Assembly: GCF_947493125.1 (NCBI RefSeq)
Contig: NZ_CANLQB010000001.1
Span: 248,001-312,000, forward strand
DNA: 64,000 nt
Source: an uncultured Roseobacter sp.
Lineage (GTDB): Bacteria > Pseudomonadota > Alphaproteobacteria > Rhodobacterales > Rhodobacteraceae
Direction: 5' to 3'
A program made the position numbers and the translations under genes. Below the pieces are notes generated by a model that did not search any database, was not told the DNA's origin, and saw only the letters and a list, made by a program, of their open reading frames with translations. Shown here piece after piece: positions 30,136-42,148 of this stretch (position 1 is the stretch's first letter; each line of letters opens with the position of its first letter).

Positions 30136-31676
30136 TGGACAACCTGCTTTCCATTGTGACCTTCATTCCGGCGGTTGCGGCGCTGATCCTGCTGATCTTC
30201 CTGCGCGGGGATGACGAAGCGGCGAACCGCAATGCCAAGTGGCTGGCGATGGCGGCGACGACGATGACCTTCCTGGTGTCGCTGTTCATTCTGGCCGAGT
30301 TCGACCCGAATGATACCGGCTTCCAGTTTGTGGAAGAGGCGCCGTGGCTCTTGGGCCTGCAATACAAGATGGGGGTCGACGGCATCTCGGTGCTGTTTGT
30401 CATGCTGACCACCTTCATGATGCCGCTGGTGATTGCGGCGTCGTGGAATGTGGAAACCCGCGTCAAAGAATATATGATTGCGTTTTTGCTGCTGGAGACG
30501 CTGATGCTGGGCGTCTTCATGGCGCTCGATCTGGTGCTGTTCTACCTGTTCTTCGAGGCCGGGCTCATCCCGATGTTCCTGATCATCGGTATCTGGGGCG
30601 GGGCGAACCGGATCTATGCCAGCTTCAAGTTCTTCCTCTACACCTTCCTCGGCTCGGTGCTGATGTTGGTGGCGATGGTGGGCATGTTCGCCGAAGCGGG
30701 CACCACCGACATCGAGCAGCTGCTGATCCACCAGTTCGACTTCGAGACGTTCAGCATTGCCGGTGTGACCATCGTCGGCGGGTTCCAGACTTTGCTGTTC
30801 CTGGCGTTCTTTGCGAGCTTTGCGGTCAAGATGCCGATGTGGCCGGTGCACACCTGGCTGCCCGATGCGCACGTGCAGGCGCCCACCGCAGGGTCGGTGG
30901 TGCTGGCCGCGATCCTGCTGAAGATGGGCGGCTATGGCTTCCTGCGCTTCTCGCTGCCGATGTTCCCGGTGGGGGCGGAGGTTCTGACGCCGCTGGTGCT
31001 GTGGATGTCGGCGATTGCGATTGTCTACACCTCGCTGGTGGCACTGGTGCAGGAGGACATGAAGAAGCTGATCGCCTATTCCTCGGTCGCGCACATGGGG
31101 TTTGTGACCATGGGGATTTTTGCCGCGAACCAGCAAGGCGTCGATGGGGCGATCTTCCAGATGATCAGCCACGGGTTTATCTCGGGCGCGCTATTCCTCT
31201 GTGTGGGCGTGATCTATGACCGGATGCACACGCGTGAGATCGATGCTTACGGCGGCCTCGTGAACCGGATGCCGGCCTATGCGCTGATCTTCATGCTCTT
31301 CACGATGGCGAATGTGGGGCTGCCGGGCACCTCCGGGTTTGTGGGGGAATTCCTGACGCTGATGGCGGTCTTCCAAGTCAATACCTGGGTGGCGGCTGTG
31401 GCGACCACCGGAGTGATTTTCTCCGCGGCTTATGCGCTCTGGCTCTACCGCCGGGTGGTGATGGGGGATCTGATCAAGGAGAGCCTGCGCTCGATCACCG
31501 ATATGACCCCGCGCGAGCGCTGGATCTTTGCGCCGCTGGTGGCGATGACCTTGCTGCTGGGGGTCTATCCCGCGCTGGTGCTGGATATCACCGGGCCCGC
31601 GGTGGCCAATCTGGTCTCAAATTACGACACGGCGCTGGCCGCGGCTGAGGCCGCCAACCAGCTGGCGTCGAACTGA
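30135..31676 (+). CDS. nuoM: NADH-quinone oxidoreductase subunit M
   Basis: 513 residues, antiporter-like membrane subunit. Motifs are [45 protein letters not shown] and [19 protein letters not shown]. The start shares a base with the nuoL stop. Length is normal. Confidence 0.96.
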   Translation: MDNLLSIVTFIPAVAALILLIFLRGDDEAANRNAKWLAMAATTMTFLVSLFILAEFDPNDTGFQFVEEAPWLLGLQYKMGVDGISVLFVMLTTFMMPLVIAASWNVETRVKEYMIAFLLLETLMLGVFMALDLVLFYLFFEAGLIPMFLIIGIWGGANRIYASFKFFLYTFLGSVLMLVAMVGMFAEAGTTDIEQLLIHQFDFETFSIAGVTIVGGFQTLLFLAFFASFAVKMPMWPVHTWLPDAHVQAPTAGSVVLAAILLKMGGYGFLRFSLPMFPVGAEVLTPLVLWMSAIAIVYTSLVALVQEDMKKLIAYSSVAHMGFVTMGIFAANQQGVDGAIFQMISHGFISGALFLCVGVIYDRMHTREIDAYGGLVNRMPAYALIFMLFTMANVGLPGTSGFVGEFLTLMAVFQVNTWVAAVATTGVIFSAAYALWLYRRVVMGDLIKESLRSITDMTPRERWIFAPLVAMTLLLGVYPALVLDITGPAVANLVSNYDTALAAAEAANQLASN

Positions 31677-31687
31677 AGGAACACGCG

Positions 31688-33130
31688 ATGACCCCCGCTG
31701 ATCTGACCCTTGTGCTGCCGGAAATCCTGCTCGCGGTTTATGCGATGGGGATGCTGCTGGTGGCGGTCTACACCACCAAGGACGGGCTCGCCTCGACGCT
31801 GGTCTGGATGACGGCGGGCGTGATGATCGCGCTCGCGGCCTGGATCGGCGCCACGGGTGAGGGTGCGCGGAGTGCCTTCAACGGGATGCTGATGATCGAC
31901 GGCTTTGCGCGCTTTGCGAAGGTCACGATCCTGTTGGCCGCCGCTGCGGTTCTGATGATGTCCGAAGCCTACATGAAGCAGCGGGACCTTTTGCGGTTCG
32001 AGTATCCGCTGCTGGTGGCCTTGAGTGCCGTCGGCATGATGGTCATGGTGTCGGCCAATGACCTGATGGCGCTTTACATGGGGTTGGAGCTGCAATCGCT
32101 GGCGCTTTACGTGGTGGCCTCGCTGCGCCGGGATTCCGTGAAATCGACCGAGGCGGGGCTGAAGTACTTCGTGCTGGGCGCGCTGTCCTCAGGCCTGCTG
32201 CTCTATGGCGCGTCGCTGGTCTATGGCTATGCAGGCACCACGCTCTTTTCCGGCATTATCGAGACGGCGCAAGAGGGCGAGGTCTCGCTTGGGTTGCTCT
32301 TTGGTCTGGTGTTCCTGATGGCCGGCATGGCGTTCAAGGTCTCTGCAGTGCCCTTCCACATGTGGACGCCGGATGTCTACGAAGGCTCTCCGACCCCTGT
32401 TACGGCGTTCTTTGCCACCGCGCCGAAAGTGGCGGCGATGGCGCTCTTTGCGCGCGTGCTGCATGACGCCTTCGGCAATGCGGTCAGCGACTGGAGCCAG
32501 ATCGTGGCGCTGTTGTCGGTGCTCTCGATGTTCTTGGGCGCCGTGGCGGCGATCGGTCAGACCAACATCAAACGGCTGATGGCGTTTTCGTCGATTGCCC
32601 ATATGGGCTATGCGCTGATGGGTCTGGCCGCCGGCACCGTGCTCGGCGTGCAGGCGATGCTGATCTATATGGCGATTTACGTGACCATGAACGTGGGCAC
32701 CTTCGCCTTTATCCTGATGATGGAGAAGGACGGGCAGCCGGTGACGGATATCGGGGCGCTGAACATGTATGCCAAGCGCGAGCCGGGCAAGGCGCTGGCG
32801 ATGCTGGTGCTGCTCTTCTCGCTCGCGGGTGTGCCGCCGATGCTGGGGTTCTTCGGCAAGTTCTATGTCTTGCGCGCGGCCTATGAGGCCGGGCTGGCGT
32901 GGCTTGCGGTGGCCGGTGTGATCGCCTCGGTGATCGGGGCTTACTACTACCTGCGCATCGTCTTCTACATGTACTTCGGTGACGAGGCGGAGGAGGGCAT
33001 TGACGGAGGCGGTTCACCGCTGCTGTCAGGGTTCCTCATGGCCTCGGCGGTGATCATGGTGCTGGGCATCGTGAATATGTTCGGGGTCGAGTCCGCGGCC
33101 GCCGCCGCTGCGGCGATGCTCGTCAACTGA
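31688..33130 (+). CDS. nuoN: NADH-quinone oxidoreductase subunit N
   Basis: 480 residues, the third antiporter-like subunit and last nuo gene. Motifs are [44 protein letters not shown] and [22 protein letters not shown]. Spacing from nuoM is 11 bp. Confidence 0.96.
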   Translation: MTPADLTLVLPEILLAVYAMGMLLVAVYTTKDGLASTLVWMTAGVMIALAAWIGATGEGARSAFNGMLMIDGFARFAKVTILLAAAAVLMMSEAYMKQRDLLRFEYPLLVALSAVGMMVMVSANDLMALYMGLELQSLALYVVASLRRDSVKSTEAGLKYFVLGALSSGLLLYGASLVYGYAGTTLFSGIIETAQEGEVSLGLLFGLVFLMAGMAFKVSAVPFHMWTPDVYEGSPTPVTAFFATAPKVAAMALFARVLHDAFGNAVSDWSQIVALLSVLSMFLGAVAAIGQTNIKRLMAFSSIAHMGYALMGLAAGTVLGVQAMLIYMAIYVTMNVGTFAFILMMEKDGQPVTDIGALNMYAKREPGKALAMLVLLFSLAGVPPMLGFFGKFYVLRAAYEAGLAWLAVAGVIASVIGAYYYLRIVFYMYFGDEAEEGIDGGGSPLLSGFLMASAVIMVLGIVNMFGVESAAAAAAAMLVN

Positions 33131-33191
33131 ACCCCTTGGCGCGCATGGCTGACCGACCCTCCCGGGGGCGCGTTTTCCGCCACAAGACACC

Positions 33192-33941
33192 ATGATGGCA
33201 TGGCCGGACGGATATGGCCGGGTGATCCTGCAACAGGTCGGCTCCACACTGGATGAGGCGGTGCGGCTGGCGGCGGAAGAGCCCGCGCCTTTCTGGGTTT
33301 TGGCGCATCGGCAGACGGCTGCGCGCGGGCGGCGCGGGCGGCCCTGGGCCATGCCGGTTGGGAATTTTGCGGCCACCCTTGTGCTGCGTCATGATCAGAC
33401 GCCAGGTGTTGCCGCGCTGCGCTCTTTCGTGATGTCGCTGGCCCTGCGGCAGGCCTTTGTGGAGGTCTGCGGGCGCGCCGAGGCCTTTGCCCTGAAATGG
33501 CCGAATGATGTGCTGCTGCGCGGTGGCAAGGTGGCGGGGATCCTTCTGGAAAGTGCGGGGCAGGGCGGGGCGGTCGGGCCGCTGGCCATTGGCGTCGGCG
33601 TCAATCTTGTCGCAGCCCCCGGTGCGGATGCGGTGGAGCAGGGCGCGGTGCGGCCCGTGTCCCTTCGCGGCGAAACCGGCGTCACCGTTGGAGCGGAGGC
33701 CTTTCTGGACGCGCTGGCGCGGGCCTATGCGCCGCTGGAGCAGCAATTCACCACCCATGGCTTTGGCCCCATTCGGGCGGCCTGGCTGCAACATGCGGCG
33801 CGCCTGGGCGAGACAATCGTGGCCCGCACTGGCCGGGAGGAGATCACCGGCACCTTTGAGGATGTGGACGGGGATGGTAACCTTTTGCTGCGGACGCCCA
33901 AAGAGATGCGCGCGATTGCCGCGGCGGATGTGTTTTTCTGA
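33192..33941 (+). CDS. birA: Biotin-[acetyl-CoA-carboxylase] ligase, group I
   Basis: 249 residues. Attaches biotin to carboxylase carrier domains such as Lys607 of MccA. Motifs are the adenylate loop ARGRRGRPWAMPVGN, LKWPNDVLLRGGKVAGILLE and a C-terminal SH3-like domain (TGTFEDVDGDGNLLLRT). There is no N-terminal HTH, so it cannot act as the biotin repressor. It lies 60 bp after nuoN and is probably cotranscribed with coaX and rnj. Confidence 0.92.
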   Translation: MMAWPDGYGRVILQQVGSTLDEAVRLAAEEPAPFWVLAHRQTAARGRRGRPWAMPVGNFAATLVLRHDQTPGVAALRSFVMSLALRQAFVEVCGRAEAFALKWPNDVLLRGGKVAGILLESAGQGGAVGPLAIGVGVNLVAAPGADAVEQGAVRPVSLRGETGVTVGAEAFLDALARAYAPLEQQFTTHGFGPIRAAWLQHAARLGETIVARTGREEITGTFEDVDGDGNLLLRTPKEMRAIAAADVFF

Positions 33942-33952
33942 GGGGGCGGGCG

Positions 33953-34726
33953 ATGCTGCTGGCGATTGACTGCGGGAACACCAACACGGTTTTTGCGATC
34001 TGGGACGGGGAGCAATTCCTCGCCCATTGGCGCACCTCGACCGAGTGGCAACGCACGGCAGATCAGTACTACGTCTGGCTCAGCACGCTGATGAAGCTGC
34101 AGAACCTCGATGTGACGATCACCGATGTGATTGTCTCTTCGACCGTGCCGCGCGTGGTGTTCAACCTGCGGGTCATGGCGGATCGGTATTTCGACACGCG
34201 GCCTTTGGTCGTGGGGAAACCGGATTGCCTGTTGCCGGTGGATGTGCGGGTCGATGAGGGCACGGCAGTCGGGCCGGACCGGTTGGTCAACACCGTCGCG
34301 GGGCACAACCTCTATGGCGGTGACCTGATCGTGGTGGATTTCGGCACGGCCACGACCTTTGATGTGGTGGCCGGTGACGGCGCCTATGTGGGCGGCGTGA
34401 TCGCCCCCGGCGTGAACCTCAGCCTTGAGGCGCTGCATCAGGCTGCAGCCGCGCTGCCGCATGTGGACATTTCCAAACCGCAGGCGGTGATCGGCACCAA
34501 TACGGTGGCCTGCATGCAGTCGGGTGTCTTCTGGGGTTACATCGGGCTCGTGCGTGAGATATGTGCCCGGATCAAGGCGGAACGCGCCCGCGACATGCGC
34601 GTGATCTCAACCGGGGGGCTGGCCCCGCTCTTCCAGCAGTCCGAAGCGCTCTTTGATGCCTTCGAGGACGATCTGACCATTCACGGGCTGACCGTGATCC
34701 ACAAGTATAACAAGGACGCCGCTTAA
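33953..34726 (+). CDS. coaX: Type III pantothenate kinase
   Basis: 257 residues, first step of coenzyme A synthesis. The ASKHA-fold motifs are LLAIDCGNTNTVFAIWDGE (phosphate 1), GPDRLVNTVAG, and VVDFGTATTFDVV (phosphate 2). Starts 12 bp after birA. Type III enzymes need a monovalent cation and resist feedback by CoA. Confidence 0.94.
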   Translation: MLLAIDCGNTNTVFAIWDGEQFLAHWRTSTEWQRTADQYYVWLSTLMKLQNLDVTITDVIVSSTVPRVVFNLRVMADRYFDTRPLVVGKPDCLLPVDVRVDEGTAVGPDRLVNTVAGHNLYGGDLIVVDFGTATTFDVVAGDGAYVGGVIAPGVNLSLEALHQAAAALPHVDISKPQAVIGTNTVACMQSGVFWGYIGLVREICARIKAERARDMRVISTGGLAPLFQQSEALFDAFEDDLTIHGLTVIHKYNKDAA

Positions 34727-34731
34727 CCCTT

Positions 34732-36399
34732 ATGAGCAACGAACGTTTGATCTACCTCGCGCTTGGCGGCGCGGGTGAAATTGGTATGAACTGCTATGTC
34801 TATGGCTATGGCCGTCCGGGCAAGGAGCGGCTGATCGTCGTGGACCTGGGCGTGGCCTTCCCGGACATGGAGACGAGCCCCGGGGTCGATCTGATCCTGC
34901 CGGATATCGCCTGGCTGGTGGAGCGGCGCGACCAGATCGAAGCAGTGTTCATCACCCATGCGCATGAAGATCACATCGGCGCGGTGGCGCATACCTATGA
35001 CCAGCTGCGCGCGCCGATCTACGCCCGCGCCTTCACGGCCAATATCGCGCGGCGCAAGATGGAGGAGCAGGGGCATCCCGAGGACGCCGTAAAGGTGGTC
35101 TCACCTTGGCCGGAGACCGTGACCGCTGGGCCGTTTTCCGTGAGCTTCCTGCCCATCTCGCATTCGATCCCGGAAAGCTCGTCGATGGTGATCGACAGCC
35201 CCGATGGCCGGGTGATCCACTCCGGCGACTTCAAGCTCGACGAGACGCCGCTGGTGGGCGAGCCCTTTGATCCCGACCTCTGGGCAGAGGTGAGCAAGCC
35301 CGGGGTGAAGGCGCTGATCTGCGACAGCACCAATGTGTTTTCCCGGCATGAGGGCCGCTCGGAGGCGAGCGTCGGCCCGGAGATTACCAAGCTGGTCGAG
35401 CAGGCCAAGGGCATGGTCGTGGCGACCACCTTTGCCTCCAACGTCGCGCGGGTGAAGACGCTGGCCGAGGCGGGCGAGCGCGCGGGCCGATCCATTGTGC
35501 TGATGGGCCGGGCGATGAAGCGCATGGTGGAAGCGGCGGTGGAAACCGGTGTGCTGACAGGTTTCCCACGCGTTGTGCCGCCGGAAGACGCGCGCGATAT
35601 CCCGCGCGAGAACCTGATGCTGCTTGTGACGGGCTCTCAAGGTGAGCGGCGCGCCGCCTCGGCACAGCTGTCACGCGGCAAGTATCAGGGTATAGAAATG
35701 AAGGAGGGCGACCTCTTTCTGTTTTCGTCCAAGACCATTCCAGGCAACGAAAAGGGTGTGATCCGCATCATCAATGCGTTCTCAGAGCAGGGGGTCGATG
35801 TGGTCGATGACAGCACGGGGCTCTATCACGTTTCTGGCCATGCGAACCGGCCCGATCTGGAGCGGCTGACGAGCATTGTGAAACCGCAGGTGGTGATCCC
35901 GATGCATGGCGAGCACCGGCATCTGCGCGAGCATGTGAAACTGGCCGAGCGCAACGGGATGACCGGTGTGCTGGCGGTGAACGGGATGATGGTGGATCTC
36001 TCGGGCAATCAGCCGACAATTGCGGAATACATCGAGACCGGGCGGACTTATCTGGATGGCACGGTGCAGATCGGGGCGCTGGATGGCGTTGTGCGCGACC
36101 GCATTCGCATGGCGCTGAACGGGCATGTGGTGGTCACGGTGATCCTGGATGACGAGGATGAGCCCTTGGGCGAGCCCTGGTGCGAGCTCATGGGCCTGCC
36201 CGAGACGGGCAGCAGTCGGGCGTCCCTGGTGGATGTGCTGGAGGCGGATCTGGGTCAATGGCTGGCGCGGGCCGGGGCCAAGATCCTGCGCGATGACGAC
36301 AAGCTGAACGAGGGGCTGAAACGCACCGTGCGGCAGACGGCGCTCGATGAGATCGGGCGCAAGCCGGAGGTCACTGTTGTGGTCAGCCGCCTCAGCTGA
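34732..36399 (+). CDS. rnj: Ribonuclease J
   Basis: 555 residues, metallo-beta-lactamase/beta-CASP RNase that degrades RNA from the 5' end. The zinc motif HAHEDH is at residues 76-81; other marks are FLPISHSIPESSSMVID, SGDFKLDETP, CDSTNVFS and SGHANRPDLERL. The C-terminal domain is of normal length. Spacing is 5 bp after coaX. Confidence 0.95.
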   Translation: MSNERLIYLALGGAGEIGMNCYVYGYGRPGKERLIVVDLGVAFPDMETSPGVDLILPDIAWLVERRDQIEAVFITHAHEDHIGAVAHTYDQLRAPIYARAFTANIARRKMEEQGHPEDAVKVVSPWPETVTAGPFSVSFLPISHSIPESSSMVIDSPDGRVIHSGDFKLDETPLVGEPFDPDLWAEVSKPGVKALICDSTNVFSRHEGRSEASVGPEITKLVEQAKGMVVATTFASNVARVKTLAEAGERAGRSIVLMGRAMKRMVEAAVETGVLTGFPRVVPPEDARDIPRENLMLLVTGSQGERRAASAQLSRGKYQGIEMKEGDLFLFSSKTIPGNEKGVIRIINAFSEQGVDVVDDSTGLYHVSGHANRPDLERLTSIVKPQVVIPMHGEHRHLREHVKLAERNGMTGVLAVNGMMVDLSGNQPTIAEYIETGRTYLDGTVQIGALDGVVRDRIRMALNGHVVVTVILDDEDEPLGEPWCELMGLPETGSSRASLVDVLEADLGQWLARAGAKILRDDDKLNEGLKRTVRQTALDEIGRKPEVTVVVSRLS

Positions 36400-36885
36400 C
36401 GCATTGCCCTTTCGCGGACATTCTGTCGCCAATGGTGGAGCCAGCAGTGTGCTTTGCTGAAAACGCCGTACCACGTTTTGACCCGTTCGCACCGGAGCAT
36501 ACCGCCGACATCCATGCGCCGGACGCCGCGCTTGTCAGGATCATGTGCCGGTCTTGCAAAGCACCCTTCGACGTGCCTTTTCAGGAGTTGCGGTGTCTAA
36601 CCCCCTGCCTGTGGATGCGGGCAAAGGTGGTATACCGCCGATGATCAGAGATCGGATCAGGGCCAGACCGCTCCGGTGCGGCGATCCGCCAGATGTGCGG
36701 TGTTGCCACGCATGAGCCGCGCTCCATGTCAGCTGCTGGAAAACTGCGCGAACCCCACCGCAATCGGTGCGGGGCCGGGACGCACCATTGACCTCCCGCA
36801 GGTACGATATGGTTCTCGACGTCGCGGCCCCGTTATTTCGTCGGGATCAGACGCTCGAAATCGACATCACGCTTGACTGAGCGCC
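36400..36885. other. About 490 bp without an intact gene
   Basis: A plus-strand frame at 36432-36644 has a zinc-ribbon-like IMCRSCKAPFDVPFQEL, and later frames hold further pieces (CGDPPDVRCCHA, PCQLLENCANPTAIGAGPG) in different registers. This looks like a decayed cysteine-rich gene but could be chance. No repeat or strong terminator found. Confidence 0.4.
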
Positions 36886-38307
<1,422 letters not shown>

Positions 38308-38525
38308 ATATGTCCGGTTTTCGCGGACACTGTCTTGGCCCGCAGCAGCGTTCGTATCGGCCCGAATGGCCCAAAAAGGCGGCTGACACCGCGACACGAT
38401 GCGCGTCCATAGCAACATGCGGGCGCAGGGTCAAATCACCATACTATCTATTGGTGAATCCTCAGAAAAATATGCCGCTGACGGGTGGTTTCCGTGCGAT
38501 TTCCCCGAGAGCACCCCGGGGGCGC

Positions 38526-40133
38526 TCAGACCATCATCTCCTTGGTCGCGCTCAAGGTGACATCCGGATCGTCGCGGGCAACGCGGTCGATGTCCCATTG
38601 CAGGCGTGTCAGGTACACGATGTCGCCATCGTGGTCCTGCGCGATGTGCTGCTTGTTGCGGTCCGTGAAGGCATCGACGGCGGGTTTGGGGCCGCTGACC
38701 CAGCGGGCCGATGTGAACTGCGACGCCTCAAACCGCACGGGCAGGCCGTATTCCAGCTCGATCCGGCTGGCCAGCACCTCGAACTGCAATTGGCCGACGA
38801 CGCCGACCACAAAACCTGAGCCAATCGCGGGTTTGAAGACCTTTGCTGCGCCTTCCTCGGCGAATTGCATCAGCGCCTTTTCCAGGTGTTTCGCTTTCAG
38901 GGGATCGCCCGCGCGCACGCCTTGCAACAGTTCCGGAGCGAAGGAGGGAATGCCGGTCACCCGGATCGCCTCGCCCTCGGTCAGGGTATCACCGATGCGC
39001 AGCTGACCGTGATTGGGAATGCCGATGATATCGCCAGCCCAGGCTTCTTCCGCCAGCTCCCGGTCGGAGGCCAGAAACATGACAGGGTTGCTGATCGCCA
39101 TAGGCTTTTTGGAGCGCACATGCGTCAGCTTCATGCCACGTTCGAAATGCCCAGACGCCAGCCGCACAAAGGCCACACGGTCGCGGTGCTTGGGGTCCAT
39201 ATTGGCCTGCACCTTGAAGACGAAACCGGCCACTTTCTTTTCCTCGGGCAGGATCTGGCGCGGCTCAGCCGTCTGGATCTGCGGCTGCGGGCCGTAGGAG
39301 GCGATGCCCTCCATCAGTTCCTTGACACCAAAGGAGTTGATCGCGGAGCCGAACCAGATCGGTGTGAGCGAGCCTTCATGCATCGCCGCCCTATCCAGCG
39401 GCGGCAGCAGCTCGCGCGCCATCTCCAGCTCCTCGCGCAGTTTGTCGAGCAGGTCGGCAGGCACATGCTCGGCCAGCTTGGGATCGTCCAGCCCGTTGAT
39501 CTCGATGCTCTCGGCGACGCGGTTTCGATCCGTGCGGTCCATCAGCTCCAGCCGGTCGCGCAGGATATCGTAGCAGCCCAGAAAATCGCGCCCCATGCCA
39601 ATGGGCCAACTCGCAGGCGTGACGTCGATGGCGAGGTTTTCCTGGATCTCGTCGATGATCTCGAAAACATCCCGGCTCTCGCGGTCCATCTTGTTGCAGA
39701 AGGTGAGGATCGGCAGGTCGCGCATGCGGCAGACCTCGAAAAGCTTCTGCGTCTGGCTCTCGACCCCCTTGGCGCCGTCGATGACCATCACGGCGGCGTC
39801 CACCGCCGTCAGCGTGCGATAGGTGTCTTCGGAGAAATCCGAGTGGCCGGGGGTGTCCACCAGATTGAAGCGATACTCCTTGAAATCGAAGGACATGGCG
39901 GAGGCCGAGACCGAGATGCCGCGGTCCTTCTCCATCGCCATGAAGTCCGATCGGGTCCGCCGCGCCTCGCCCTTGGCCCGCACCTGGCCCGCCATCTGGA
40001 TCGCCCCGCCGAACAGCAGGAATTTCTCGGTCAGCGTGGTCTTGCCCGCATCCGGGTGGCTGATGATCGCAAAGGTCCGGCGCCGCGCGATTTCAGGCGG
40101 CAGATCGGGGCGGTTTTGGGGGCTGTCCAACAT
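38526..40133 (-). CDS. prfC: Peptide chain release factor 3
   Basis: 535 residues, the GTPase that removes RF1/RF2 from the ribosome after termination. G motifs are HPDAGKTTLTEK, DTPGHSDFSEDTYR and CNKMDRESRD; the C-terminal domain has GVVGQLQFEVLASRIELEY. The ATG at 40133 is used because the family begins shortly before EIARRRTFAIISHPD. Confidence 0.95.
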   Translation of the reverse strand: MLDSPQNRPDLPPEIARRRTFAIISHPDAGKTTLTEKFLLFGGAIQMAGQVRAKGEARRTRSDFMAMEKDRGISVSASAMSFDFKEYRFNLVDTPGHSDFSEDTYRTLTAVDAAVMVIDGAKGVESQTQKLFEVCRMRDLPILTFCNKMDRESRDVFEIIDEIQENLAIDVTPASWPIGMGRDFLGCYDILRDRLELMDRTDRNRVAESIEINGLDDPKLAEHVPADLLDKLREELEMARELLPPLDRAAMHEGSLTPIWFGSAINSFGVKELMEGIASYGPQPQIQTAEPRQILPEEKKVAGFVFKVQANMDPKHRDRVAFVRLASGHFERGMKLTHVRSKKPMAISNPVMFLASDRELAEEAWAGDIIGIPNHGQLRIGDTLTEGEAIRVTGIPSFAPELLQGVRAGDPLKAKHLEKALMQFAEEGAAKVFKPAIGSGFVVGVVGQLQFEVLASRIELEYGLPVRFEASQFTSARWVSGPKPAVDAFTDRNKQHIAQDHDGDIVYLTRLQWDIDRVARDDPDVTLSATKEMMV

Positions 40134-40220
40134 GTGCGAGCGTATAGCGAGGCGCGCCCTCGGCGGCAAGCGCTGCAGGTCGTGCAGGCAGGTGGGGCGG
40201 GCTTTCAGGCCGCCCAGCCC

Positions 40221-41225
40221 TCAGCGCAACGACGCGCGACGCAGGATCTCCGCGGGATCGGGATGATCCAGCTGGTCCTCCCGCAGCTCCAGCGCTTTCA
40301 TCTCGTCCAGCTGCCGGGCCGCTTCACCGTCGCTCTGGTCCTTCAGAGCGGGAGGCAGCAACGCCGCCGTGCGCCCGTCCACGAACATCGATTCTGCCGC
40401 GATTCCTTCGGCGTAGATGATCTGATGCCTGTCGAAGAGCAGTTGATAGTAATCGACAAAACCGCCCTGATCCACGGTGACGGAGCTGCCGTTGACCAGA
40501 TGCCGCGCCTTGATCAGCACTTCGGCGCGTCCTGCCCCCAACTTGTCTGTCCGCTGATAGATGAAGAGCCGGTGATCAGGGCTCACCACCAGATCGCGCG
40601 TGTTGTTCAGCGCGCCTGCGGTGATGCGGACCGGCGCGAAGTCTCCCACGGCCCGCAGTGTGGTGTGCCCGATCCAGCGGATACGCTGGACCCCGTCGTC
40701 CCGGGTCAGCACTTCGTCTCCCGGCTGCAGGGTTTCAATGGGCTGCTGGCGGCCCGACCCGGTGGTGATATGCGTTCCCCGTGTGAAAGATACACAGGCC
40801 ACTTGTGCCAGTTTCTGTGCGGCGCTCTCCCGGTCGATGCCGACCAACTGGTATTCGGTCTTGGGTGCGAGCGGGGCCAGCGGCACGGCAAAGACGTCCT
40901 CGACATGCGCTTCTGTATCCGTCTGGACCAGGACAAGCACTTCTGTCACCGAGGTGTGCGGTGCCATGAGCGTCAGCAGGCAGTCGATATGCACCTCCGC
41001 GCCGGGGCGCCCCAGGTCGGTGTCCGGTGCGAGCTGCAGCGCGCCGCGCGCGTCGCAGAGCAGCGCCAACCGCCCCGCGCGGGCCGTTCCACGCAGCTGA
41101 TAGATGTCATCCATGTTCAGATCGTCGGCGAAGCTCAGCGTGTCGCCCTCGTTCGCGCCGGATGTCACATACAGATCGGCGCCCAGAAGCGCGGAAATGG
41201 AGTGATGTGAGGCGGTGTCGGTCAT
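40221..41225 (-). CDS. Hint-domain protein
   Basis: 334 residues. A Hint (hedgehog/intein) domain starts at Cys144 in VACVSFTRGTHITT, continues IETLQPGDEVLTRDDGVQRIRWIG, and contains the SPDHRL block near residue 215. The N-terminal 140 residues are a beta-rich region of unknown family. Such proteins are common in Rhodobacteraceae; self-cleavage has rarely been shown. It is monocistronic and divergent from the SDR gene. Confidence 0.83.
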   Translation of the reverse strand: MTDTASHHSISALLGADLYVTSGANEGDTLSFADDLNMDDIYQLRGTARAGRLALLCDARGALQLAPDTDLGRPGAEVHIDCLLTLMAPHTSVTEVLVLVQTDTEAHVEDVFAVPLAPLAPKTEYQLVGIDRESAAQKLAQVACVSFTRGTHITTGSGRQQPIETLQPGDEVLTRDDGVQRIRWIGHTTLRAVGDFAPVRITAGALNNTRDLVVSPDHRLFIYQRTDKLGAGRAEVLIKARHLVNGSSVTVDQGGFVDYYQLLFDRHQIIYAEGIAAESMFVDGRTAALLPPALKDQSDGEAARQLDEMKALELREDQLDHPDPAEILRRASLR

Positions 41226-41365
41226 CGGGGCTGGACTGCTTTCAGGCGAGGGGGCCGGCGCGGACCCTAGGGAGGCGGTGCGGTCTGGTCAACTTTGCGG
41301 CGCTTTGTCTGGTCTTGGCGGGGGTGCCGATGCTAGGCATGCGTGAATCATTCAGGGAGCATGCC

Positions 41366-42145
41366 ATGGATTTGGGGATTAAAGGTAAACGCGCGGTTGT
41401 TTGTGCTGCGTCCAAGGGTCTCGGGCGCGGCTGTGCCGAGGCGCTGGCGGCGGCGGGCTGCGATCTGGTGCTGAATGCCCGGGGGACCGAGGCGCTGGAT
41501 ACCACGGCCGAGATGATCCGGGCGGCGCATGGTGTCTCGGTCGAGGTTGTGCCGGCCGATATCACCACAGACGACGGGCGCGAAGCCGTGCTCGCCGCAG
41601 CCGGAGCGCCAGATATCCTTGTCAACAACGCGGGCGGTCCGCCGCCGGGCATGTGGCATGACTGGGACCGGGAGGACTTCATTGCGGCGCTCGATGCCAA
41701 TATGCTGAGCCCGATAGCGATGATCAAAGCGCTGGTGCCCGGGATGATGGAGCGCGGCTGGGGCCGGGTTGTCAACATCACGTCGCAATCGGTCAAGGCG
41801 CCGATCCCGCAACTCGGCCTGAGCAATGCCGCACGCACCGGGTTGACCGGGTATGTGGCAGGGACCAGTCGCCAGGTGGCCGGATCGGGCGTGACCATCA
41901 ACAATCTGCTGCCGGGGATCCACGCGACGGATCGGGCGCAGGCGCTGGATGGTCCCGTGGCCGAACGCGAAGGCATCACGCTGGAAGAGGCGCGCGCGCG
42001 CCGGTCCGCGACCATTCCGGCCGGGCGCTATGGCACGGCGGAGGAGTTCGGCGCAGCCTGTGCTTTCCTGTGCTCGCAGCATGCGGGGTTCATCGTCGGC
42101 CAGAACATCCTCTGCGATGGCGGCGCCACCAACGCCACGATCTAG
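41366..42145 (+). CDS. Short-chain dehydrogenase/reductase
   Basis: 259 residues, classical SDR. The NAD(P) loop is VVCAASKGLGRGCAEALA; NNAGG is at about residue 87. The active-site region is ITSQSVKAPIPQLGLSNAARTG: the usual Tyr-x-x-x-Lys is replaced by Leu-x-x-x-Ala-type residues (LGLSNAAR). This is typical of a subgroup annotated as 3-oxoacyl-ACP reductase-like with SxxxAR, whose activity is uncertain. The end is 3 bp before the AlkC-like gene. Confidence 0.86.
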   Translation: MDLGIKGKRAVVCAASKGLGRGCAEALAAAGCDLVLNARGTEALDTTAEMIRAAHGVSVEVVPADITTDDGREAVLAAAGAPDILVNNAGGPPPGMWHDWDREDFIAALDANMLSPIAMIKALVPGMMERGWGRVVNITSQSVKAPIPQLGLSNAARTGLTGYVAGTSRQVAGSGVTINNLLPGIHATDRAQALDGPVAEREGITLEEARARRSATIPAGRYGTAEEFGAACAFLCSQHAGFIVGQNILCDGGATNATI

Positions 42146-42148
42146 GCC

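Noticed and set aside
38865-41210. Plus-strand ORF of 781 codons
   Set aside because: Antisense to prfC and the Hint gene, which both have clear family motifs.
40221-41225. Hint domain as an intein
   Set aside because: The Hint domain is not inserted in a host protein with flanking exteins of a known family; it is a stand-alone bacterial Hint protein.
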